From: an uncultured Lachnospiraceae bacterium
GTDB lineage: Bacteria > Bacillota_A > Clostridia > Lachnospirales > Lachnospiraceae
NCBI GenBank assembly: GCA_910588595.1
Contig: CAJUQU010000125.1
Span: forward strand, 1-10,361
DNA length: 10,361 bases
Reading direction: 5' to 3'
Of the stretch, positions 1 through 6,189 are shown piece after piece. The notes under the pieces are model-generated. The model was not told where the DNA came from. It did not search any database and saw nothing but the letters and a program-made list of their open reading frames with translations. Both the position numbers and the translations under genes were made by a program. Position 1 is the first letter of the stretch. The number at the start of each line of letters is the position of its first letter.

Positions 1-48
1 CGAGATGGTTGTCAGTGACTGGAGTTCAGACGTGTGCTCTTCCGATCT
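1..48 (+). other. Illumina TruSeq read-2/index adapter (non-genomic)
   Basis: Bases 1-6 match the end of the P7 flow-cell sequence. Bases 7-14 (GGTTGTCA) sit where the 8-base index sits. Bases 15-48 match the standard TruSeq read-2 adapter, ending in CTCTTCCGATCT. This is recognised from knowledge of the library chemistry. Genomic sequence therefore begins at about base 49. Any reading frame starting in this stretch, such as the GTG at 34, is artificial. Confidence 0.97.
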
Positions 49-414
49 TCCCTGATACAGTCACCGGATTTTCAGAAGACAGAGAATGGCAGATGCGTGC
101 TCATTTTTTCTGTCGTCAGTGATAAACAGTATGACAAAATGATAGAGATGCTCTGTGGGCTTCCTATGATCACGGATTTTGTGATCACACATATCCCGGG
201 GGAACGTGGAGCCGATTTGGAGGAGCTTAAAGATATATTTGATCAATATGCCGATAAGGCCAAACAGAGGATATACACTTATGAAAAGATAGAGGATGCG
301 CTTGCTTTTGGTTTGTCGGTCAGGGGAGATACAGGTAAGGTATATATCGTCGGTTCACTGTATCTGGCAGGAATTGTGGAGAGCAGTATGGAGGATGATG
401 ATGATAGAATTTGA
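49..414 (+). CDS. folC: Folylpolyglutamate synthase/dihydrofolate synthase, C-terminal fragment
   Basis: This is the last 121 residues of a FolC/Mur-ligase-type protein; the 5' part is missing because the contig starts here. FolC adds glutamate to folates (and often to dihydropteroate) in the cytoplasm, using ATP. The fragment matches the C-terminal ligase domain. It has a hydrophobic strand followed by a segment resembling FolC 'V-x-D-K-x-Y' (LIFSVVSDKQYDKM), a V-I-T-H-I-P strand, an E-E-L-K-D-I-F helix, and the near-terminal hallmark VYIVGSLYLAG. The frame is open back through the adapter to a GTG at 34, but residues coded before base 49 come from adapter. The stop codon is TGA at 412-414, and the next gene overlaps it by 14 bases. 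The family call is firm. Whether the enzyme is bifunctional cannot be judged from this fragment. Confidence 0.85.
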   Translation, partial: SLIQSPDFQKTENGRCVLIFSVVSDKQYDKMIEMLCGLPMITDFVITHIPGERGADLEELKDIFDQYADKAKQRIYTYEKIEDALAFGLSVRGDTGKVYIVGSLYLAGIVESSMEDDDDRI

Positions 415-544
415 GGAAGAATTGAAAAAGTTCCATCCCAGCCTGGAGGTTGAGGACATAGAGGATGCAGTATATAATCAGGATGTGACTGACCTTGCGG
501 ATGTGTTGGTGAATCTGGTCAAGGAATCGAAGGAAGAAGAATAG
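401..544 (+). CDS. Small acidic hypothetical protein (47 aa)
   Basis: A 47-residue, strongly acidic protein beginning MIEFEEELKKF and ending in KESKEEE. I do not recognise a named family. Three in-frame ATG codons occur in tandem at 395, 398 and 401. GGAGG at 390-394 lies six bases before the third, so I chose 401. The gene overlaps the end of folC by 14 bases and stops 11 bases before the next start, which implies translational coupling in one operon. There is no signal peptide or membrane segment, and the protein is probably helical with an amphipathic centre. The good ribosome binding site and tight packing support a real gene. Its function is unknown. Confidence 0.7.
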   Translation: MIEFEEELKKFHPSLEVEDIEDAVYNQDVTDLADVLVNLVKESKEEE

Positions 545-555
545 GGGAGCTTGAT

Positions 556-1947
556 ATGTATTGCTATAATTGTGGATGTCTGTTGACGGAGAAGGATTTT
601 TGTACTGGCTGCGGAGTTGATGTGGGACTGTATAAGAAAATAATGCATGCGGCAAACCGCCTCTACAACGATGGTCTGGATAAGGCGAAGGTCCGGGATC
701 TGTCAGGTGCAGTGTCAAGCCTGCGGCGGTGCCTGAAGCTGGACAGATGTCATGTCGATGCGAGGAATCTGCTGGGGCTTGTGTATTTTGAACGCGGGGA
801 AGTTGTGGCGGCGCTGAGCCAGTGGATCATCAGCAAGAATACCAGGAGCGAGAAGAATATTGCGAATGATTATATTGATATGCTGCAGAATAATCCTGGA
901 AGGCTCGAGGGTTACAACCAGACGATCAAGAAATACAATATGGCGCTTACATATTGCCAGCAGGACAGCCTTGACTTAGCTGTGATACAGCTCAAAAAAG
1001 TGATCTCGATGAATCCGAGATTCGTGCATGCGAGGCAGCTTCTGGCGCTTCTGTATCTGAAGAATCAGGAGTGGGAAAAGGCAAAAAAGGAGCTTGACAA
1101 GGCTCTCGCCATTGATGTGAACAACACGATGACGCTCAGATATCTCAGGGAAGTGGATGAGATGACACCTTCTGAGGACGAACGTATGCGGAAAAGGAGA
1201 GAGGCGATCGTTTACCAGAGTGGCAATGATACAGTGATACAGCCTGTTGGAAGGAAGGACAGGTCCTGGCTGCAGACACTGGTCAACATGATGATCGGTG
1301 TAGTGATCGGAGTGGGGATCGCATGGTTTCTGGTGCTGCCCTCGAGGATACAGCAGGCGCGGGATGAGGTGAATGAGCGATACAAGGCGGTCAGTGAACA
1401 GCTTGATGCAAAGACCGTGCAGGTTAATGAATTGACCTCGCAAGTCAGCGAGCTGACACAGGAAAAGAACTCTCTGTCAAGCAGCCTGAGCGCAGCACAG
1501 GCAGATAAGGTCCAGATACAGGCAAACACTCAGCTCATTGAGGCGGTTCTGATGCACATGAACGGGACTGGGGATGAGATGGCGGTCGCTGCTGCCCTGG
1601 AGAAAATTGACGAGGGATATATGCAGAGTGAGGCTACAGAGAGTTTTAAGGCACTGTATGATGCCATGAAGGGCAAAATAGGCAAGGTGGTCGCAAGGAA
1701 AAGCTACGATATTGGTTACGCAGCGTTCCGGTCAGAGGAGTATGATACAGCCATTGTAAACCTGGAGAGGGCTTACTCGTATGATCCTACAAATGGTGAG
1801 GCACTGTATAATCTAGGGAACTCTTACAACAAACAGGGAAATCTGGACAAGGCGGTAGAGATTTACGAGCAGGTGGTGGAATTATTCCCCGATACTGCGA
1901 AAGCGAGAAAGTCGGAAGGTTACATAAAGGAAATAAGAGGTGAGTAG
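556..1947 (+). CDS. Zinc-ribbon, TPR-repeat membrane protein
   Basis: A 463-residue protein with a clear modular layout. Residues 3-19 form a zinc ribbon with CxxC pairs at C3/C6 and C16/C19. Tetratricopeptide-like helices follow (roughly residues 25-100 and 120-200), for example 'A-R-N-L-L-G-L-V-Y-F-E-R-G' and 'A-R-Q-L-L-A-L-L-Y-L-K-N'. One transmembrane helix spans about 239-261. A Q/E/S/L-rich coiled coil covers about 264-322, and more TPR units lie at about 380-460, including EALYNLGNSYNKQGNLDKAV. No signal peptide precedes the membrane helix. The N-terminal zinc ribbon and first TPR block are therefore probably cytoplasmic and the C-terminal TPR block extracytoplasmic (inference). The start ATG follows GGGGAG at 544-549 by six bases. 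TPR blocks on both sides of the membrane suggest a scaffold role. No catalytic motif is visible and the partner is unknown. It sits between folC and the spoIIA operon, but a terminator separates it from the latter. Confidence 0.88.
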   Translation: MYCYNCGCLLTEKDFCTGCGVDVGLYKKIMHAANRLYNDGLDKAKVRDLSGAVSSLRRCLKLDRCHVDARNLLGLVYFERGEVVAALSQWIISKNTRSEKNIANDYIDMLQNNPGRLEGYNQTIKKYNMALTYCQQDSLDLAVIQLKKVISMNPRFVHARQLLALLYLKNQEWEKAKKELDKALAIDVNNTMTLRYLREVDEMTPSEDERMRKRREAIVYQSGNDTVIQPVGRKDRSWLQTLVNMMIGVVIGVGIAWFLVLPSRIQQARDEVNERYKAVSEQLDAKTVQVNELTSQVSELTQEKNSLSSSLSAAQADKVQIQANTQLIEAVLMHMNGTGDEMAVAAALEKIDEGYMQSEATESFKALYDAMKGKIGKVVARKSYDIGYAAFRSEEYDTAIVNLERAYSYDPTNGEALYNLGNSYNKQGNLDKAVEIYEQVVELFPDTAKARKSEGYIKEIRGE

Positions 1948-1960
1948 GGTCACGTAGAAC

Positions 1961-2004
1961 ACACGAAAGAGAACATGTCGGATCGGTATGTTCTTTTTTT
2001 GTGT
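1961..2004 (+). terminator. Intrinsic terminator after the TPR gene
   Basis: AGAACAT (1970-1976) pairs with ATGTTCT (1988-1994) around an 11-base loop, and a T-tract runs through 1994-2000. The arms can extend outward through A/T pairs to ACAC (1961-1964) against GTGT (2001-2004). The hairpin separates the folC/TPR transcript from spoIIAA, whose ribosome binding site begins at 2011. Confidence 0.75.
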
Positions 2005-2023
2005 CAGATTAGGAGGATCATGA

Positions 2024-2341
2024 ATGGAAAAGAAGATGGAAGAGTATGCGATCATTGACGATTATCTGTGCATCAGGATGCCGGGGGAAGTGGATCATCA
2101 TGGCGCAGCGGGCATCAGGGAATGTGCAGACAGACTGATATTGGATGATAAGGTAAAAAACATCGTGTTTGACTTTGAGGACACGACCTTTATGGATAGT
2201 TCCGGGCTTGGCATCATCATTGGCAGGTACCGGAAGATCTCCTGTTTTGGCGGGAAGGTGTATGCGATCAATGTAAGTGAGCGTATCAGCAGGATCTTAA
2301 AAGCATCGGGGATGTCATCTATCATAGAGATACTGACATGA
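2024..2341 (+). CDS. spoIIAA: Anti-sigma-F factor antagonist SpoIIAA (STAS domain)
   Basis: A 105-residue single STAS-domain protein. It is the anti-anti-sigma factor of the sigma-F switch: in its unphosphorylated form it binds SpoIIAB and releases sigma-F in the forespore. The hallmark is FMDSSGLGIIIGRY at residues 56-69. Ser59 aligns with the Bacillus subtilis Ser58 that SpoIIAB phosphorylates and that SpoIIE dephosphorylates. The N-terminal motif LCIRMPGEVDHH also matches SpoIIAA closely. The start ATG at 2024 follows AGGAGG (2011-2016) by seven bases. An ATG at 2020 is out of frame. It is the first gene of the spoIIA operon; I could not place a convincing sigma-H promoter in the short space after the upstream terminator. 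Confidence 0.96.
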   Translation: MEKKMEEYAIIDDYLCIRMPGEVDHHGAAGIRECADRLILDDKVKNIVFDFEDTTFMDSSGLGIIIGRYRKISCFGGKVYAINVSERISRILKASGMSSIIEILT

Positions 2342-2391
2342 GATGCAAAGCGGCGTTGTGTTGTATGATGTTTGAATAATATAGAAAGGAA

Positions 2392-2424
2392 GTAACTTTG
2401 TGGCAGCAGCACAGTTACGGAGGG
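2392..2424 (+). promoter_or_regulatory. Hairpin abutting the spoIIAB Shine-Dalgarno
   Basis: GTAAC (2392-2396) pairs with GTTAC (2414-2418). GTG (2400-2402) pairs with CAC (2410-2412) inside it, with one further T-A pair and a two-base bulge. The stem ends directly against GGAGGG (2419-2424), the only good ribosome binding site near spoIIAB. The fold is seen in the sequence. Any effect on translation is inference, and the stem is short. Confidence 0.35.
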
Positions 2425-2437
2425 AATATGGTTTTAT

Positions 2438-2935
2438 ATGGAAAATAGAAGCACAAAAAATGAGATATGTTTGGAGTTTGATGCCATATCGGAAAATGAA
2501 GGGCTTGCGCGCGTGGTGATCGCTGCATTTCTGTCAAATATAGATCCGACTGTTGACGAGATCGAGGATGTGAAAATGGCGGTGTCGGAGGCAGTGACCA
2601 ATGCCATCATACATGGCTATGGGGAGAAAGGGGGACGTGTTGTCCTGCGCGCGAGTCTCTCCACAGAAAATGAACTGTCAGTGGAAATTTCCGACAGGGG
2701 AGTTGGCATCGCAGATGTAAAACAGGCGATGCAGCCGCTTTTTACCACAGGGGCAGCCAATGAGCGCTCGGGTATGGGATTTTCCTTTATGGAGGCATTT
2801 ATGGACAGGATGCAGGTGGAAAGCAGTGTCGGGGAAGGAACCTGTGTACATATGTGGAAAAGTTTTGGCGGCAGTCAGGTTGAACCTGCGCCGATACTGC
2901 AGGCAGCAGTATGGAACAAAAGCGGCAGGGCATGA
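2438..2935 (+). CDS. spoIIAB: Anti-sigma-F factor SpoIIAB (serine kinase)
   Basis: A 165-residue GHKL-fold ATPase/kinase that binds sigma-F and phosphorylates SpoIIAA. The N-box is SEAVTNAIIHGY (residues 50-61), with the catalytic base equivalent Glu51 and Mg-binding Asn55. The G1 box is DRGVGIADVKQAM (86-98), and the ATP lid/G2 region is TTGAANERSGMGFSFM (103-118). Arg25 and Arg110 align with the SpoIIAB arginines involved in sigma-F/SpoIIAA contacts. Bacillus SpoIIAB is about 146 residues; this protein has a tail of about 20 residues ending NKSGRA, which overlaps the start of sigF. ATG 2438 is the only start codon in frame after the TAA at 2393-2395. Its spacing of 13 bases from GGAGGG is long. 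The 96-base gap after spoIIAA is wider than this operon usually has. Confidence 0.95.
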   Translation: MENRSTKNEICLEFDAISENEGLARVVIAAFLSNIDPTVDEIEDVKMAVSEAVTNAIIHGYGEKGGRVVLRASLSTENELSVEISDRGVGIADVKQAMQPLFTTGAANERSGMGFSFMEAFMDRMQVESSVGEGTCVHMWKSFGGSQVEPAPILQAAVWNKSGRA

Positions 2936-3663
2936 ATATGGAGGAGAGAGAACTTTTTGTCAGGGCACAGGGAGGAGACCAGGAGGCAAAGGAACGATTA
3001 TTTGAGAAAAATACAGGGCTTGTGTACCATGTAGTGAAGCGCTTTGCGGGCAGAGGCGGGGCAAACAGGATAGAGGCAGAGGATCTGTTTCAGATCGGTG
3101 CAATGGGACTTGTAAAGGCGATCGAGAAGTTTGATATGGATTATGGAGTGTGTTTTTCTACATATGCAGTTCCGGTGATCATGGGAGAGATCCGAAGATT
3201 CCTGAGGGATGATGGAATGATAAAGATCAGCAGGAGCATCAAGGAAAACACAAGACGGTTGAAAAAGCTGCGCGAGGATTTCTGGCAGCGCACAGGGCGG
3301 GAACCGATGTTGTCAGAGCTTGGTATGGAGTCTGGACTTGCCATGGAGGATATCATCACAGCGCTCAATGCGGGGCAGGAGGTGGAGTCGATCTACAAGA
3401 CAGTGTATGAGTCTGACGGAAGTGAAGTGCAGCTGGTGGACATGCTGGGTGAGGATGGCGAGAGTGAGGAGATCATCAACAGACTGCTTCTTGAAAAACT
3501 GCTGAGCGAGCTTGACGAGAGGGAGAAAAGTCTGATCCGGATGCGGTATTTTGAGAACAGGACACAGATGCAGGTGGCAGGAGATCTGGGGATCAGCCAG
3601 GTGCAGGTAAGCCGTCTGGAGAAGAAAGTGCTGCTGCGGCTCCGCCAAGTGGCAATAACATAA
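2911..3663 (+). CDS. sigF: Forespore-specific RNA polymerase sigma factor SigF
   Basis: A 250-residue sigma-70-family protein with the SigF signature. Region 2 contains the block EDLFQIGAMGLVKAIEKFD, then FSTYAVPVIMGEIRRFLRDD and KISRSIKE. Region 3 includes 'L-R-E-D-F-W-Q-R-T-G-R-E-P'. Region 4 ends in GISQVQVSRLEKKVLLRLR, the helix-turn-helix typical of SigF/SigG. It directs early forespore transcription after being freed from SpoIIAB. The start is uncertain. ATG 2911 overlaps spoIIAB by 25 bases and has only a weak AGG upstream. ATG 2932 forms an ATGA overlap with the spoIIAB stop. ATG 2938 lies seven bases after AGGG. All give a complete sigma factor. A few extra residues (around GGANRIEA) precede the EDLFQIG block compared with B. 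subtilis SigF. SigG is the main alternative, but position after spoIIAA and spoIIAB settles it. Confidence 0.95.
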   Translation: MEQKRQGMNMEERELFVRAQGGDQEAKERLFEKNTGLVYHVVKRFAGRGGANRIEAEDLFQIGAMGLVKAIEKFDMDYGVCFSTYAVPVIMGEIRRFLRDDGMIKISRSIKENTRRLKKLREDFWQRTGREPMLSELGMESGLAMEDIITALNAGQEVESIYKTVYESDGSEVQLVDMLGEDGESEEIINRLLLEKLLSELDEREKSLIRMRYFENRTQMQVAGDLGISQVQVSRLEKKVLLRLRQVAIT

Positions 3664-3715
3664 AAAATGTGTGTTTGATGAAAGAGGACTATAAAGTTTG
3701 GTGCGAAGAATGCCG

Positions 3716-3770
3716 ATATTAAAAATAGCTGGTGATATAGGGTGCGGAGATCCCTATGTGTTTTTAATAT
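3716..3770 (+). terminator. Composite palindrome/terminator after sigF
   Basis: ATATTAAAAA (3716-3725) is an exact reverse complement of TTTTTAATAT (3761-3770). Between them ATAGGG (3737-3742) pairs with CCCTAT (3752-3757) around a nine-base loop. The GC-containing inner stem followed by TTTTT resembles an intrinsic terminator for sigF. The A/T outer arms mean it could also act for transcripts from the other strand, or lie in the leader of the next gene. Confidence 0.55.
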
Positions 3771-3788
3771 GAATATAGAAAGGTTGGT

Positions 3789-4643
3789 ATGATTATGAAT
3801 GGAATCAATTACAGTTCAATCTTGAACAATACAGGTCTTTTTTCAAATCAGACAAACAAGGATGAGGCAGCTTTTACAGGAAATGTTGCAGGCGTGAATG
3901 CGAATAAAAGAGCACAGAGCAGAAAAGCTGCAACAGACGGCAGACAGACAAATACGGACAGGGATACTTATGAGTACAGCGGGCAGGCGCGTGATGTAAA
4001 GGCAGGCTACAGCAAGCCAAAGCCCACGGAGTCGACTGCGTACAAGGCGCTTGATGCAAACGGTGTACAGGAAGGTATTGAGCTCAGCGATGCGGCAAAG
4101 AATCTGCTGGCAGAGCTCAGAGAGAAGTATGGGGATATGGAGTTTTCTGTGGCGAAGTGGTCCACAGATGAAGAGCAGGATTACTATGCAAGCCTGTCCG
4201 ATAAAACATACAGTGTTCTGATCAATCCTGAGCTTCTCGAGAAGATGGCTACAGACCCGGCTGCAAGGGAAGAGTATGAGGCGATCATCAGCGGTGCGGG
4301 CGATAAGTTCGACACGTTGAAGGAAGAGCTCGGCGAGGATGCGGATAAGGTCTCAGGATTTAGCATCACAATGGATAAGGATGGAAGCGTTTCTTATGCA
4401 GTAAAGCTTTTGAAAGACATGGCGGAGAGCAGCAAGGCAGACAAAAAGACAGAGCAGGAGCGCATGGAAGAGAAGCGCGCTGAGAAGAAGCAAGCTGAGA
4501 AAGAACGGCAGGAGAAGGTTGTACAGAAGAAGCAGGAGACAGAGAAGATAGAGGCATCCTCGATCGAGGAGCTGATCAAGAAGATCAAAGAAAAGCTGCA
4601 TCCGGAAGATACAGAGGCATTGGACGAGACAGAGGAGATGTAA
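3789..4643 (+). CDS. DUF6033-like hypothetical protein
   Basis: A 284-residue soluble, hydrophilic protein of unknown function. Residues 1-85 are low in hydrophobics and rich in N, T, K and Q. A folded core follows at about 90-215, containing LSDAAKNLLAELREKYGDME, SVLINPELLEKMATDPAAR, and a region ending FSITMDKDGSVSYAVKLLKD. The C-terminal 70 residues are a highly charged K/E-rich helix, probably coiled coil (QERMEEKRAEKKQAEKERQE). From memory, this architecture matches the DUF6033 family common in Lachnospiraceae; I could not search for it. The start ATG at 3789 lies five bases after AGAAAGG; an in-frame ATG at 3795 is an alternative. There is no signal peptide or membrane segment. It is flanked by terminator-like hairpins on both sides, so it is probably transcribed alone. 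A role in sporulation is possible only by position. Confidence 0.8.
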   Translation: MIMNGINYSSILNNTGLFSNQTNKDEAAFTGNVAGVNANKRAQSRKAATDGRQTNTDRDTYEYSGQARDVKAGYSKPKPTESTAYKALDANGVQEGIELSDAAKNLLAELREKYGDMEFSVAKWSTDEEQDYYASLSDKTYSVLINPELLEKMATDPAAREEYEAIISGAGDKFDTLKEELGEDADKVSGFSITMDKDGSVSYAVKLLKDMAESSKADKKTEQERMEEKRAEKKQAEKERQEKVVQKKQETEKIEASSIEELIKKIKEKLHPEDTEALDETEEM

Positions 4644-4665
4644 GATAAAAAATAATGGATCAGAG

Positions 4666-4683
4666 TGCCCGCTTTGGCGGGCA
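4666..4683 (+). terminator. Stem-loop, first of a tandem pair
   Basis: TGCCCGC (4666-4672) pairs perfectly with GCGGGCA (4677-4683) around the four-base loop TTTG. No T-tract follows, so alone it is not a canonical terminator. It lies eight bases before a second hairpin that is one. It may serve as a pause or 3'-end protection element. Confidence 0.5.
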
Positions 4684-4690
4684 AATGGGA

Positions 4691-4720
4691 TAGCGTGTGT
4701 TTTGGCACACGCTACTTTTT
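4691..4720 (+). terminator. Intrinsic terminator after the DUF6033-like gene
   Basis: TAGCGTGTG (4691-4699) pairs perfectly with CACACGCTA (4706-4714) around a six-base loop, followed by C and then TTTTT (4716-4720). The nine-base-pair stem and T-tract make it a clear rho-independent terminator. It insulates the trkA promoter that starts seven bases later. Confidence 0.85.
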
Positions 4721-4726
4721 GTGATA

Positions 4727-4754
4727 TTGCCTTTTTTCTGATAGATGATATAAT
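4727..4754 (+). promoter_or_regulatory. Sigma-A promoter for trkA-trkH
   Basis: A perfect TATAAT -10 box lies at 4749-4754. TTGCCT at 4727-4732 is a four-of-six match to the -35 box, with a 16-base spacer. It follows directly on the upstream terminator. The trkA start is 53 bases downstream of the -10 box, leaving a leader of about 45 bases, too short for a c-di-AMP riboswitch. Confidence 0.65.
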
Positions 4755-4807
4755 GGACATAAAGGTAATGAGCAGCTGAACAATTCCTAAGAGGAGGATA
4801 AAATGAC

Positions 4808-6166
4808 GTGAAGATAATAATTGCAGGTGATGGCAAAGTAGGTGCAATGTTGACAAAACAGCTCTCAGCGGAAGGGTATGATCTGACTTTGATCGATGCC
4901 AATCAGAAAGTGTTAGGCTCCACGGAGGAGAGGTATGATATAATGTCAGTACAGGGTAACTGTGCATCCATGGAGACATTGGAACGTGCAGGTGTCAGGG
5001 AGGCGGACCTACTCATTGCGGTGACGAATGCAGATGAGGTCAATCTGCTCTGCTGTATGACGGCACATGGAATGAATCCTGGTATCCACACGATTGCCCG
5101 CATTAGAAATCCGGAATATAATGATCAGATTTTCAAGATGAGAGGTCTGTTCGCGCTTTCTATGATGATCAATCCGGAGAGACAGGCAGCAGTGGAGATT
5201 GAGCGGTTATTAAAGTATCCGGGGTTCCTAAAGCGTGATACCTTTGCAAAGGGCAGAGTGGAGATCGTGGAGCTGCGTGTGGATGCAGGGCACAAACTGT
5301 GCAATATTGCGTTGAATGACTTGTACAATATCGTCAAGTGTAAGATCCTGGTATGTACGGTCATCAGGAATGGCAAGGCAGTCATGCCGGGCGGTGATTT
5401 TGTGCTGATGGAGGGAGACCGTATATTCGTGACAGCGCCTACAAATATCCTGACAACACTTCTTCGGAACCTGGGGATCATAACACACAAGGCAAAGCGC
5501 GTGATACTGTGTGGGGGAGGGCGCGTGAGCTATTATCTGGCACAGATGCTGCTAAAAAGCGGTATCGGTGTGCAGATCGTGGAGCAGGATTATGATAAGT
5601 GTATCCAGCTTGCCAACATGCTCCCGAAAGCGACGGTGATCCACGGTGATGCCACAAAGGAGTTTTTGCTTGATAATGAGGGCATATCAGATTGTGATGC
5701 ACTGGTGACGCTCACGGGCGTGGATGAGATGAATATCATTATCTCCCTGTATGGGAGCAGTTGTAAGGTTCCGCAGATCATAACAAAGCTCGGACGGCTG
5801 GAGAACAACACGATATTGGATGCTCTTCCGCTGGGAAGTATCATCAGTCCAAAGGAGCTCAGCTGTAATAATATAGTACAGTACGTCCGTGCCATGCAGA
5901 ATCAGACAGGCGCGGCGCTCACGGTGTATATGATCGCAGATGGGCAGGCTGAGGCGGTTGAATTCAGAGTGGATCAGAACACTGCCCACTGTGGGGAGGC
6001 ACTCAAAAAGCTGAAGATCAAGAAGAATGTGCTGGTGGTATGCATCATGCACGGTGCACAGCTCGAGATTCCAAACGGTGATTCCAGCTTTGTGGAAGGA
6101 GACACTGTGATCGTAGTGACAGGTGCGGACAGGGTTCTTTACAAGCTGAATGATATTTTTGAATAA
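4808..6166 (+). CDS. trkA: Trk/Ktr potassium uptake regulatory subunit TrkA
   Basis: A 452-residue cytoplasmic protein with two tandem RCK units, each a TrkA-N Rossmann domain followed by a TrkA-C domain. The first NAD(H)/nucleotide-binding motif is IIAGDGKVGAML (residues 4-15), with the acidic end of strand two at LIDAN. The second is ILCGGGRVSYYLAQML (about 233-248). Both TrkA-C domains end in the usual acidic-turn motif, MEGDRIFVTAP and VEGDTVIVVTG. The protein gates the TrkH pore in response to bound nucleotide. The start is GTG at 4808, ten bases after AGGAGG (4792-4797). An ATG at 4803 has better spacing but reads Met-Thr-stop, so it cannot start the gene. The full double-RCK length (about 450-460) matches TrkA rather than single-RCK KtrA. 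It is the first gene of a pair with trkH, 23 bases apart. Confidence 0.95.
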   Translation: MKIIIAGDGKVGAMLTKQLSAEGYDLTLIDANQKVLGSTEERYDIMSVQGNCASMETLERAGVREADLLIAVTNADEVNLLCCMTAHGMNPGIHTIARIRNPEYNDQIFKMRGLFALSMMINPERQAAVEIERLLKYPGFLKRDTFAKGRVEIVELRVDAGHKLCNIALNDLYNIVKCKILVCTVIRNGKAVMPGGDFVLMEGDRIFVTAPTNILTTLLRNLGIITHKAKRVILCGGGRVSYYLAQMLLKSGIGVQIVEQDYDKCIQLANMLPKATVIHGDATKEFLLDNEGISDCDALVTLTGVDEMNIIISLYGSSCKVPQIITKLGRLENNTILDALPLGSIISPKELSCNNIVQYVRAMQNQTGAALTVYMIADGQAEAVEFRVDQNTAHCGEALKKLKIKKNVLVVCIMHGAQLEIPNGDSSFVEGDTVIVVTGADRVLYKLNDIFE

Positions 6167-6189
6167 AAGTAGTAAAAGGGAAAATAGTT

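Noticed and set aside
34..48. GTG at 34 as the start of a 126-residue protein
   Set aside because: The codon lies in the adapter sequence, and the downstream residues match the C-terminal part of FolC. The gene is truncated, not complete.
1928..1960. Sigma-H promoter for spoIIAA (AGGAAAT followed by GAAC)
   Set aside because: The spacing is about 22 bases rather than about 12, the -10 match is poor, and the element would lie upstream of a terminator.
2356..2385. Internal promoter before spoIIAB (TTGTGT with TAATAT or TATAGA)
   Set aside because: The matches to both boxes are weak and the spacing is off (15 or 18). It is not distinguishable from chance in AT-rich intergenic DNA.
2400..2520. 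Alternative roughly 40-codon frame starting at GTG 2400
   Set aside because: It overlaps spoIIAB in another frame, its product resembles nothing known, and the coding signal clearly belongs to spoIIAB. It is kept only as part of the intergenic-control finding.
4755..4807. c-di-AMP (ydaO-type) riboswitch in front of the potassium uptake genes
   Set aside because: Only about 50 bases separate the -10 box from the trkA start, and no matching structure is visible. The riboswitch needs well over 100 bases.
4353..4979. 208-residue minus-strand open frame across the DUF6033-like gene end and trkA start
   Set aside because: It is a leucine/serine/histidine-rich translation of the opposite strand, crosses a terminator and a promoter, and has no family resemblance.
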